A stretch of DNA of 6,524 nt. Origin: Deltaproteobacteria bacterium. GTDB taxonomy: Bacteria; Desulfobacterota; DSM-4660; Desulfatiglandales; Desulfatiglandaceae. This document shows positions 1-5,891 of the stretch, piece by piece (position 1 is the first letter of the stretch; each line of letters starts with the position of its first letter). The stretch is from the NCBI GenBank assembly GCA_011051075.1, contig DREN01000260.1, forward strand, positions 1-6,524. Reading direction: 5' to 3'. A program made the translations under genes and the position numbers. The notes under the pieces are model-generated. The model was not told the DNA's origin and made no database searches. It saw only the letters and a list, made by a program, of their open reading frames with translations.

Positions 1-1793
1 CCCCTGCCGTGCCACCCCATGATCAGCAGATCCGCCTTCCGCTCCCTGGCAGCCGAGATGACACCCCTGCCCACGTTTCTGCAATAGCGCATGGTACTCC
101 CGAAAGAGAAACGCGGGGACAGATAAAGCATGGCCTCAGCAATGGCCTCCTGACCGGGCTGGGCATACTTGGGGGCATCCGAGAGGGGCACCTGGGGCGG
201 CACAGGGACCATATGAATCACCTCCACCTCTGTACGGTCCCCCCTGGCCCTGCAGACCCTGTAGCAATTCCTGGCAAGGGGGATGGCATTGGCGGGGTTT
301 GCCACGGAAAGAAGCACCCTGAAGGCCCTTTTCTTTGGGATGGACTCCTCCTCAAGCACGACGATCTCATCCTCAGTCCGGACGGCCCTCTCCCTTGAAT
401 AGAACCGGTATATGACAATACCACAGATCACCCACAGAGGCCCCACTACCCAGGCCAGGGGGCTCATATGAACCAGCCACACGGCCAGGATCCCCTGCAT
501 CAGGATGGCCGCCACAGGAGGAAGGGGGAATAGTGGCATTACAAAACCATAGGTCATTTCGTCAGCCATATTCCTGCGGATGCGGATAACACAGAGGTTT
601 ACCATGAAAAAGAGGAACAGAAACATCATGCTCGCACTGGAAGCCACGTCAATGGTGGGAAGGAAGGCCGCCACTGCCATGACCAGGGCCCCGGTGAACA
701 GCAAGGCTCCGAACGGGGTCCTGCGTTTCGGGTGGAGCCGGGAAAATATGGGGGGAAGCACACCATCCCTTCCAAGGGCATATGAGGCACGGGTGGCAGA
801 ATAGATGGTGGCATTCAGCGCGGAGGTAGAGGCAAAAATAACAGTAATGGTTACGAGGATCCCGCCATATGAGGGGATAAGCATGGAAACGGCCTCACCG
901 AATCCTTTAGCCCCATGGCTCCCGATCCATATCCAGGCGGGCTCCCCGACCCCCTTCACTGCTACTACAGAGGCAAAGGCAACCCCCACGTAGGTAAAGA
1001 CCACAATGAGGATGGAGTACAGCATCGCCTTTGGCAGATTACGCCGCGGCTCAACAGCCTCATCCCCTGTTTGAGCAATTACTTCAAAACCCTCAAAGGC
1101 CACGTAGGTAAAGCCCATTGTGATCAGCAGCCTGCCCCACCCGTTGGGCAGGAAGGGTCTGAAATTGGCCAGACGTTCCGGCTCCACAATGGCGGTCCAG
1201 ATGCCCACCAGGGAGATAAAGACCAGGGTCACTGTCTGACCAAGGGTGAAAAAAACGCCCATGGTACCCGTATCTGAGGCCCCCCTGTAGTTGATGTAGA
1301 TGAAAAGGCCGGCCACAAGTATGGCAACCCCCTTTTCCACCAGGAGGAGCTGAATCCCTGACACGCTGATAAATCCGAGCTGAATGAGATAGTGTACGGT
1401 GTACAGGGCGAAAGTTACGGCATAGAGACTCCCGGCCACTGACGAGGCAAACCACTCCATCCACCCGGCCAGAAAGCTGGGCCCCCGGCCAAAGGCAATC
1501 CGCGCGAAATTGTAGGCCCCGCCGGCCCTGGGGATGGCCGAACTCAGCTCCGCATAGGACATGGCAGTAAACAGGGCGATGACAGCGTTGAAGGCAAAGG
1601 TAAGGACCACGCCCCCCGGCCCGGCGACCCCAACGGCATTTCCTACCCCAAGGAAGACACCGGCCCCGATCATCATCCCCACCCCCATCATGGTTATATG
1701 GAGGAGGTTCAGGTTGCGGGACAGCTCCGTTGTGATTCCGGAAAATTCAGGATCCCTGTCGGATTCAGGACCCGTGCCTGGAGCTGTTTCCAT
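1..1793 (-). CDS. APC-superfamily amino-acid permease with C-terminal universal stress protein domain (3' end outside window)
   Basis: An inner-membrane amino-acid/polyamine transporter of the APC superfamily, open from the ATG at 1793 to the window edge (597 codons, no stop reached). Seen: a short hydrophilic N-terminus, then TM1 with the family's glycine motif GVGMMIGAGVF (residues 37-47), the TM2-TM3 signature SYAELSSAIPRAGGAYNF (79-96), and the TM6 block FEGFEVIAQTGDEAVEPRRN (233-252). Hydrophobic segments continue to about residue 463. From about residue 490 a soluble alpha/beta domain follows: FRVLLSVANP, a GRGVISAARERKADLLIMG helix-strand at 575-593, then WHGRG, the start of the USP nucleotide-binding glycine motif, where the window cuts. 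USP domains bind ATP or similar ligands; that this one regulates transport is inference. An in-frame stop lies nine codons upstream of the ATG. AGAGAG stands about 9 bases before it and is only a fair Shine-Dalgarno, so coupling to the overlapping upstream gene is likely. Substrate cannot be read from sequence. Confidence 0.93.
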   Translation of the reverse strand, partial: METAPGTGPESDRDPEFSGITTELSRNLNLLHITMMGVGMMIGAGVFLGVGNAVGVAGPGGVVLTFAFNAVIALFTAMSYAELSSAIPRAGGAYNFARIAFGRGPSFLAGWMEWFASSVAGSLYAVTFALYTVHYLIQLGFISVSGIQLLLVEKGVAILVAGLFIYINYRGASDTGTMGVFFTLGQTVTLVFISLVGIWTAIVEPERLANFRPFLPNGWGRLLITMGFTYVAFEGFEVIAQTGDEAVEPRRNLPKAMLYSILIVVFTYVGVAFASVVAVKGVGEPAWIWIGSHGAKGFGEAVSMLIPSYGGILVTITVIFASTSALNATIYSATRASYALGRDGVLPPIFSRLHPKRRTPFGALLFTGALVMAVAAFLPTIDVASSASMMFLFLFFMVNLCVIRIRRNMADEMTYGFVMPLFPLPPVAAILMQGILAVWLVHMSPLAWVVGPLWVICGIVIYRFYSRERAVRTEDEIVVLEEESIPKKRAFRVLLSVANPANAIPLARNCYRVCRARGDRTEVEVIHMVPVPPQVPLSDAPKYAQPGQEAIAEAMLYLSPRFSFGSTMRYCRNVGRGVISAARERKADLLIMGWHGR

Positions 1794-1941
1794 TAAGAAT
1801 ATCTCTCTGGATTCGCCTCAGCGAACCTGGTTTCTGTTCATGGATCCGCTCAATAATCCGCCTGCTCCATAAGGTAAGGAAGACAACCGAGCCCAGGGCC
1901 AGGATTGCAAGCCCCGTCCCCAGCAAAATATCCCAGGTCAT
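1765..1941 (-). CDS. 58-residue single-span membrane protein overlapping the permease start
   Basis: I do not recognise this family. The frame encodes 58 residues: a hydrophobic segment at about 4-25 (from MTWDILLGTGLAILALGSVV onward) followed by a basic tail starting WSRRIIERIHEQK. The positive-inside rule predicts N-terminus outside and C-terminus in the cytoplasm. The ATG at 1941 has AAGGA six bases upstream, better than the permease's own site. The 3' end overlaps the permease start by 29 bases in another frame, which suggests translational coupling and stoichiometric expression. By analogy with small one-span subunits beside other transporters (MetS with the NSS transporter MetP; symporter small accessory proteins), it may be an accessory subunit of the permease; this is inference from size, topology and position. 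It could also be a coupling leader without a protein function. A competing frame through the same DNA (1850-2062) lacks these properties. Confidence 0.6.
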   Translation of the reverse strand: MTWDILLGTGLAILALGSVVFLTLWSRRIIERIHEQKPGSLRRIQRDILNGNSSRHGS

Positions 1942-1988
1942 TGGCCATCCTTGAATCAGGTAAGGTGTTAGAATGGAGGGAGGGTTTC

Positions 1989-2016
1989 CCTTGAAGGTCC
2001 ATCCCGTTTTTCAAGG
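1989..2016. repeat. 7-bp perfect inverted repeat, possible operator or leader hairpin
   Basis: CCTTGAA (1989-1995) and TTCAAGG (2010-2016) are perfect inverted copies around a 14-base loop. The repeat begins five bases downstream of the minus-strand -10 candidate and would cover the expected start point of the small-membrane-protein/permease transcript. It could be a repressor site or a hairpin at the 5' end of the mRNA; nothing in the sequence decides which. Confidence 0.35.
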
Positions 2017-2020
2017 AGTG

Positions 2021-2049
2021 ACCATATATGCTGAGGTCCATCTTGTCAA
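2021..2049 (-). promoter_or_regulatory. Predicted sigma-70 promoter for the small membrane protein and permease
   Basis: On the minus strand a consensus -35 TTGACA (2049-2044) is followed after 17 bases by TATGGT (2026-2021), which matches TATAAT at four of six positions. The start point would be near 2014, giving a leader of about 70 bases to the ATG at 1941. The hexamer and spacing are good and the -10 is moderate; a shifted -10 (TATATG at 15 bases) is also possible. Confidence 0.42.
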
Positions 2050-2096
2050 ACCCGTAGCCCACCGCCCCATGATGAAGGCGGGCCGACGTTTAATTA

Positions 2097-2125
2097 TTGA
2101 CATGAACGGGTATTCCTCATATCTT
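2097..2125 (+). promoter_or_regulatory. Predicted sigma-70 promoter for the phosphoesterase-like ORF and HAD gene
   Basis: A consensus -35 TTGACA (2097-2102) is followed after 17 bases by TATCTT (2120-2125), four of six matches to TATAAT. Transcription would begin near 2132, about 50 bases before the ATG at 2184. It is back to back with the minus-strand promoter at 2021-2049, with 47 bases between the two -35 boxes, so one regulator bound between them could affect both directions. Confidence 0.42.
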
Positions 2126-2183
2126 TCTCTGGATTAGTGATATTCTCCCGGACCTTCAACCGGTATCATGGATGAGGCTGGAA

Positions 2184-2450
2184 ATGCCCTGCCCTCGTTT
2201 CGTGGTTCACGAACATCATGAACAACCACTCCGGTACCTTTTCAGCCTGGAGATGGCGGACATACTGGTATCCTGGATCGTGCCAGGGGGACCCTCCCTG
2301 AACCCTGCTCACATCAGGCCCGCCTGCAGGGTGGAGAACCACACCCTGGCATACCTCCATTTTGAGGGTATCATTTCCCGGTATCAACCTGGGGCAGGGG
2401 CGCTGGTCATATGGGGCTGGTGCACCAGGCTGGGGTTGCCCATGAGATAG
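2184..2450 (+). pseudogene. Truncated, catalytically degenerate LigD-type 3'-phosphoesterase-like ORF
   Basis: The 88-residue frame lines up without gaps with the 3'-phosphoesterase (PE) domain known from LigD and from stand-alone PE proteins, which trim 3' ends in DNA repair. Recognisable blocks are PRFVVHEHH (4-12), SWIVPGGPSLNP (30-41), R45, VENHTLAY (50-57), FEG (60-62) and GAG (70-72). Placed on the LigD active site, the first His (H11), R45, H53 and Y57 remain, but the usual HxDxR triad is replaced by R17, L19 and S21, removing two Mn ligands and a phosphate-binding Arg. The family normally continues well past this point; here a stop comes right after the IW block (75-76), and the HAD gene begins five bases later, so the C-terminal part is missing. 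The ATG at 2184 is chosen because GAGG lies six bases upstream and the protein then starts like stand-alone PEs; 2172 is an alternative. The frame is still open and may be translated, but nuclease activity is unlikely. Confidence 0.62.
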
Positions 2451-2455
2451 GGGAC

Positions 2456-3202
2456 ATGAATCGCATAAAGGCCATAGGATTCGACCTTTTCAACACCCTG
2501 ATTACCGCGGAACCCCACGCCCTGAAGGGTGCCCTGGGCAGGCTTACCGGCAGTCTGGCCAGGGCGGGTATAGATCCCGGGTACGAGGAGTTCAAGGAGG
2601 CCTACAGGGAGGCAGCCCTCGGATTCATCAAAAGGGCCAACAGGACCGGCAGAGAGACCCACAACCGGTTCTGGATCAGCGAGGCACTGGGCAAAATAGG
2701 TTACCGGATCGGTCCCTATGACCCGCGCATTGGAAGGGCGATCGACGCCTATTTTTCAGCCTTCCTCGATTTCTGCCACCCCTTCCCCTGGACCCTGGAG
2801 ATGCTTGGTACCCTGAGACAAAGATGGCCTCTGGGTCTGCTTTCCAACTTTACCCACGCACCCGCGGCCTTCAGGATAATCGACCACCTAAGGCTCAGAC
2901 CCTTTTTCCAGGTGGTGCTCATTTCCGGCCGGACCGGGTTTCGCAAGCCCCACCCCGCCGGTTTCATAAGACTCGTGGAATCCCTGGGTGTGGAGGGGAA
3001 AGAGATCCTCTACGTGGGAGATGACCCGGAGGCGGACATCAACGGGGCCCTGAGGGCGGGGCTCTATCCGGTCCGGTGCATCTGGGGCCGGGGCGGAAAG
3101 GCCCTGCTCCCTCCAGGGGCCGTGTCAGAGGAGGTGGAGATAGAGGACAAAAACGTGCCTGAGGTATCCACCTGGAAGGAGCTGCTCCGGCTTCTCCCGT
3201 GA
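2456..3202 (+). CDS. HAD-superfamily (subfamily IA) hydrolase
   Basis: A 248-residue cytosolic haloacid-dehalogenase-fold hydrolase, probably a phosphatase or dehalogenase of small metabolites. Motif I is AIGFDLFNTL with nucleophile D10; motif II is LLSN (S130, N131); motif III is FRKPHP with K164; motif IV is YVGDDPEADINGA with D189, D190 and D194. Residues about 16-110 are helical and form the C1 cap, as in phosphoglycolate-phosphatase-like and haloacid-dehalogenase-like members. The acid/base Asp usually found two residues after the nucleophile is F12. L-2-haloacid dehalogenases have an aromatic Tyr there, so phosphatase activity should not be assumed. The ATG at 2456 puts motif I at the usual distance from the N-terminus; AGGGG sits only about two bases before it, so it is probably translated by coupling to the upstream frame that ends at 2450. 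A start at 2411 (15 residues longer) is possible. Substrate unknown. Confidence 0.9.
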   Translation: MNRIKAIGFDLFNTLITAEPHALKGALGRLTGSLARAGIDPGYEEFKEAYREAALGFIKRANRTGRETHNRFWISEALGKIGYRIGPYDPRIGRAIDAYFSAFLDFCHPFPWTLEMLGTLRQRWPLGLLSNFTHAPAAFRIIDHLRLRPFFQVVLISGRTGFRKPHPAGFIRLVESLGVEGKEILYVGDDPEADINGALRAGLYPVRCIWGRGGKALLPPGAVSEEVEIEDKNVPEVSTWKELLRLLP

Positions 3203-3223
3203 AGATCCACCAGGCCCCCTGCG

Positions 3224-3257
3224 TCACCGGTTGTTTATAACCCAAGGACCGCGGTGA
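3224..3257. other. Weak inverted repeat in the 55-base gap between convergent genes
   Basis: TCACCG (3224-3229) and CGGTGA (3252-3257) are inverted copies, and the loop carries a smaller GGTT/AACC pair. The structure lies between the stops of the HAD gene and the aminotransferase, where a bidirectional terminator would be expected. There is no T-run on either side, so intrinsic termination is doubtful. Confidence 0.25.
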
Positions 3258-4568
3258 TCATGCCTCCAGATCCTTCACGGCCTGAAGAAGGGTGTCAAAC
3301 AGCTCCCGGGTGTCTCCCTCTTCAAGACATGAAAACGCCACCCTGAGATCGGCCTTACCCAGGGATATGAGGCCGATCCCGTACCTGTCAAGGAGGTGGA
3401 CCCTCAAGGGTTCCGCCTCAACGGTCTTGAGCCTGAGGCACATGAAATACCCCGAGTTAAAGGGATAGGGCTCCCACGCGTCTTTGTACCGGGGGTCTGA
3501 AAGCACCCTTTTTACCTCTCTGGCCCGTGCCTGCATGATCCTGAACTTCTCATCCTTCTCCCTGAGGAAACCCTCTGACCTCAGGGACCTGAGCACTATT
3601 TCCTGGCTCAGGTGGGAGGCGTTGGAAATGGAGCCCCTGACCGCGCCGGCGGTCTTCTTCTCCAGGGCCTCGTAAACCGGGCGTGATTCGCCCGTCAAAG
3701 AGGCCCCGTAGGTAATAAAGCCCACCCTGAGGCCCCACACGAAGTTCTCCTTGGTTGCCCCGTCCAGTTTGACGGCCAAAAGCCTCGGGTCCTTTCCCAT
3801 AAGTCTGGTAAAGATCGATTCCTTCATGGCCTCTTCATCGTAGAAGAGCCCAAAGTAGGCGTCATCGGTGAGGGCCAGCACCATTGTCCCCCCGCGGGCC
3901 GCATCTGTCAGGATCTCAGCTATCCCGTCCGCCTCTTGGGAGGTCACGGTATAGCCCGTGGGATTGTTGGGAAAGTTCAGTATGGGTATGATCTTCCTGC
4001 CTGCTCCGGCATGGGTGCTTACACAGGATTGGAACTCTTCCAGGTTGAACCTGCCCTTATGGTCGAAAAGGGGGTAGTTTACGATCCGGGCCCCCCTGCG
4101 TACCGCAAATATGAGGTTGTAGTTCCCCCACATCTTGTCGGGAAGGACAATGGTGTCACCAGGGTCAACCCACATGTCGGAAACAACGCTCAGGCCATGG
4201 GTGATGGCATTGGTTACAACGGGAAGGCTCACCTCCTTGCCTTTCAGGGAGGAATTTTTTCTGTAAAGCTCATCCTGCCAGGTTTCTCTGAGGGGCAAGA
4301 TACCGAAGGATGGGGCATAGGTGAGGGCATCCTCCGGTCTTATCTCACCCAGCATGGCCATGACAGAGGGGAGGTGCATGGTACGGCCCTTCTCCGTTGC
4401 CATACCTATGGTGGCGTTGAACCTGTGGGCCTTCTCCCTTGCCTCGGCGCTCTGGGAGAGTATCCCTTTGGGGAAAAAGAGGTTCTTTCCCACTTCGGAC
4501 AGCATCTCATAGATATGTTCATTTCCTGATCTGATAATCTGGTTCAGCTCTTGTGCAATGGGATTCAT
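3258..4568 (-). CDS. PLP-dependent aminotransferase, fold type I (class I/II)
   Basis: A 436-residue cytosolic enzyme of the aspartate-aminotransferase fold. Seen in order: TNAITHG (119-125) of the cofactor-phosphate loop; the aromatic region around DKMWGNY (144-150); NFPNNPTG (198-205) with the conserved Asn and Pro-Gly; TDDAYFG (234-240), whose Asp contacts the pyridine nitrogen; the Schiff-base lysine K273 in DGATKENFVWGLRVGF, with R281 of the phosphate-binding motif; and C-terminal LRVAFSCL with R409, the usual substrate-carboxylate Arg. All key residues are present, so it should be active. It resembles uncharacterised class I/II aminotransferases rather than a named biosynthetic enzyme, so amino donor and acceptor are unknown. 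The ATG at 4568 is chosen because GAGGAG lies seven bases upstream; an open extension to 4616 lacks this. A weak promoter-like pair, TTGGAT and TATAGC spaced 18 bases, lies just upstream. The gene converges on the HAD gene and lies in the same orientation as the nucleotidyltransferase, 392 bases away. Confidence 0.93.
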   Translation of the reverse strand: MNPIAQELNQIIRSGNEHIYEMLSEVGKNLFFPKGILSQSAEAREKAHRFNATIGMATEKGRTMHLPSVMAMLGEIRPEDALTYAPSFGILPLRETWQDELYRKNSSLKGKEVSLPVVTNAITHGLSVVSDMWVDPGDTIVLPDKMWGNYNLIFAVRRGARIVNYPLFDHKGRFNLEEFQSCVSTHAGAGRKIIPILNFPNNPTGYTVTSQEADGIAEILTDAARGGTMVLALTDDAYFGLFYDEEAMKESIFTRLMGKDPRLLAVKLDGATKENFVWGLRVGFITYGASLTGESRPVYEALEKKTAGAVRGSISNASHLSQEIVLRSLRSEGFLREKDEKFRIMQARAREVKRVLSDPRYKDAWEPYPFNSGYFMCLRLKTVEAEPLRVHLLDRYGIGLISLGKADLRVAFSCLEEGDTRELFDTLLQAVKDLEA

Positions 4569-4611
4569 CTGTTTACTCCTCTGTAAGCTATATGTAAAAC
4601 CTTCTGTTTGA

Positions 4612-4638
4612 TCCAAAAAAACGACTCTCTTTTTTGGA
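4612..4638. repeat. 9-bp perfect inverted repeat upstream of the aminotransferase
   Basis: TCCAAAAAA (4612-4620) and TTTTTTGGA (4630-4638) are exact inverted copies with a 9-base loop. The repeat lies about 45 bases upstream of the aminotransferase start and overlaps its weak -35 candidate, which suits an operator. The AT-rich stem with flanking A and T runs could also act as a weak terminator for transcripts arriving from the nucleotidyltransferase side. Confidence 0.4.
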
Positions 4639-4659
4639 CAGTATTTCTCATACAGATAT

Positions 4660-4820
4660 CGTTAAGTGGTTAAGTAGTTGAGTAGTTAAGTCGTTGTTAT
4701 GATTGATCATACGCATGACTGCCTTGAAAATTGGACAGTCAGCATTTGAAAAGCCATAACATCCTGAGATAGTAGAATATATTTTCCTACTCAACCATTT
4801 AACCACTCAACTATTCAACG
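4660..4820. repeat. Inverted octamer-periodic arrays (unit GTTRARTR) around a 93-base structured spacer
   Basis: The left arm (4660-4693) holds four tandem octamers: GTTAAGTG, GTTAAGTA, GTTGAGTA, GTTAAGTC. Read on the minus strand, the right arm (4820-4787) holds GTTGAATA, GTTGAGTG, GTTAAATG, GTTGAGTA. The 34-base arms align without gaps; 24 positions are identical and nine of the ten differences are A/G changes at the R positions of the unit. The 93-base spacer has its own nested pairing: TGTTATG (4695-4701) with CATAACA (4755-4761), enclosing TGACTGCC (4716-4723) with GGACAGTCA (4733-4741, one bulged A). The whole could form one long hairpin in RNA or a cruciform in DNA. It fills most of the 392-base gap 4569-4960, where I see no gene. 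Origin is unknown; a non-autonomous mobile element or a structured RNA both fit. Confidence 0.75.
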
Positions 4821-4841
4821 AGGTCTGTCATAATACTGGCA

Positions 4842-4877
4842 GATTGAGGAATCCCCAAATCCCTCAATCCCTCAATC
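4842..4877. repeat. Small octamer repeat (CCTCAATC twice, plus one inverted copy)
   Basis: GATTGAGG (4842-4849) is followed by two tandem copies of its reverse complement, CCTCAATC, at 4862-4869 and 4870-4877. The 8-base period and inverted layout copy the style of the larger array 20 bases to the left, but the word differs and the loop is only 12 bases. The outer copies could form a short hairpin. Confidence 0.55.
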
Positions 4878-4931
4878 CACAGTTGGATAGCCGCAGGTCC
4901 CCGGCGTTGTCAAGAAAAATTGTGGGGCATC

Positions 4932-4961
4932 ACCGGATCGGGCAGGGCTGACAGATCCGGT
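4932..4961 (-). terminator. Hairpin at the stop codon of the nucleotidyltransferase gene, possible terminator
   Basis: ACCGGATC (4932-4939) and GATCCGGT (4954-4961) form a perfect 8-bp GC-rich stem with a 14-base loop, beginning within the TAA stop codon on the minus strand. A T-run (ATTTTTC on the minus strand) follows about 11-12 bases after the stem, farther than in a classic intrinsic terminator. A Rho-independent role is plausible but unproven. Confidence 0.38.
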
Positions 4962-5764
4962 TAGCGCTCTATCCTGCCGAGCCTGTAGATCTCCTGGGCC
5001 CTCTTCAGGGCATCCGGGTCGTCGATGCCCATCACCTCTTCCTCATCATGGGCAACGATATACCCCACCGAGAGTCCGTCGTTGCGCATATATTCGATTA
5101 GATCTGTTATGAAGTACTCCTTCACCCGTCCGGGCCTCCCCTGTACCACCTTTTCAACCATGTGGGGCCTTGAGGCAAGCACTGGGAGGTAGCTCAGGAT
5201 GGCCTCCCTGTCAGCGGCGTAGATTCCTGAATTACATATGCTTAAATTGCGGAGTCTTTTTTCAGGGTATTTTCTCCAGTACTTCCACTCCGTGATCCTC
5301 TCCACCTGATCCCCCCTCGTCTCCAGGAGGCCGTACTGTTTTCTGGATTTCGGCCTGAAGCCCAGGACCATGAGCGCGTGGTCTTTCAGGTCCCCCACCA
5401 GGTCCAGATAGGTGTCTCTCCTCACAAAGGGGACATCACCCATGGTCACGATCAGCCGATCGTACTTCCTGGTCTCCAAAAAAGGGAACGCCGCAATAAG
5501 GGCACCCCCCGTGCCGTTCAGTTCAGGCTGCTCATGATAGGCGAGGTCAAGGTCCCTGGTGGCCCTTATCACCTCGTCCTTCCTGTGGTTGACCACCAGG
5601 GCCCTGGGACCGGTGGGGAGGTTTGCCAGGATGTTCATGAGGATGGGGTGACGCCCCTCATAGCAAGAACTCCCGGGAAGAAGCGGCAGGAGGGTCTTGT
5701 TACCCGTGTACCCCTTCATCCTGCTGCCCCTGCCGGCTGCAAGTATTATGGATGCTGTTTTCAT
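4961..5764 (-). CDS. Stand-alone GlmU-like NTP:sugar-1-phosphate nucleotidyltransferase
   Basis: A 267-residue cytosolic nucleotidyltransferase resembling the pyrophosphorylase half of GlmU, which joins UTP and GlcNAc-1-P. Seen: the nucleotide loop IILAAGRGSRM (6-16) with K23; QPELNGTGGAL (79-89); the metal Asp D110 in TMGDVPF; YGLLE (144-148); ITEWKYW (157-163) with E159; NSGIY (178-182); and MGIDDPDALKRAQ (245-257). These fall in the order and approximate spacing of E. coli GlmU, but the second metal ligand (Asn in GlmU) is D248, and the entire left-handed beta-helix acetyltransferase half is absent. The substrate may therefore be another sugar or an alditol phosphate; the gene should not be named glmU. 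The ATG at 5764 gives the standard N-terminus; an in-frame TTG at 5776 adds four residues and neither has a strong Shine-Dalgarno. The role is probably activated-sugar supply for envelope or exopolysaccharide, but no neighbouring glycan gene confirms it. Confidence 0.9.
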   Translation of the reverse strand: MKTASIILAAGRGSRMKGYTGNKTLLPLLPGSSCYEGRHPILMNILANLPTGPRALVVNHRKDEVIRATRDLDLAYHEQPELNGTGGALIAAFPFLETRKYDRLIVTMGDVPFVRRDTYLDLVGDLKDHALMVLGFRPKSRKQYGLLETRGDQVERITEWKYWRKYPEKRLRNLSICNSGIYAADREAILSYLPVLASRPHMVEKVVQGRPGRVKEYFITDLIEYMRNDGLSVGYIVAHDEEEVMGIDDPDALKRAQEIYRLGRIER

Positions 5765-5791
5765 AATCAAGGCCAACCATCACCGATGCCA

Positions 5792-5820
5792 AATATGATA
5801 TCTGCACCGGGGATTGTCAA
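5792..5820 (-). promoter_or_regulatory. Predicted sigma-70 promoter for the nucleotidyltransferase
   Basis: On the minus strand TTGACA (5820-5815) is followed after 17 bases by CATATT (5797-5792), four of six matches to TATAAT. The start point would be near 5785, about 20 bases before the ATG at 5764. A better -10 word (TATCAT) lies too close, at 14 bases. Confidence 0.42.
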
Positions 5821-5891
5821 TGCCATTATTTCAAGAGCCAGAAACAAGGCACCGTAACCTGTGGACCGCTCCAGGCCCTTGAACTCGTTTA

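Noticed and set aside
9..398. 129-codon plus-strand frame
   Set aside because: It is antisense to the permease C-terminal/USP region, whose frame is clearly the coding one; the translation is Gly/Pro/His-rich without domain features.
1093..1464. 123-codon minus-strand frame inside the permease
   Set aside because: It is an alternative frame of the permease; the permease frame carries the APC motifs through the same bases.
2012..2057. Plus-strand mini-ORF with AAGGAG before ATG at 2028
   Set aside because: The frame closes after nine codons and lies inside the divergent control region; most likely chance.
1850..2062. 70-codon minus-strand frame overlapping the small membrane gene
   Set aside because: No membrane span or family motif and a poor start; the frame at 1765-1941 has a Shine-Dalgarno, a clean hydrophobic segment and coupling to the permease.
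3936..4529. 197-codon open frame on the plus strand opposite the aminotransferase
   Set aside because: It lies wholly antisense to a well-conserved enzyme; its translation has no recognisable motif and reflects the GC-rich codon bias of the opposite strand.
4660..4820. CRISPR-like array
   Set aside because: Units are only 8 bases, directly abutting, with no unique 30-40 base spacers between them, and the two arrays are inverted relative to each other; no cas gene is present.
4884..4913. Minus-strand promoter that would transcribe the octamer element into the aminotransferase
   Set aside because: TTGACA (4913-4908) is perfect, but only CTATCC or TATCCA lie at 17-18 bases, a poor -10, and the spacer is very GC-rich; too weak to list.
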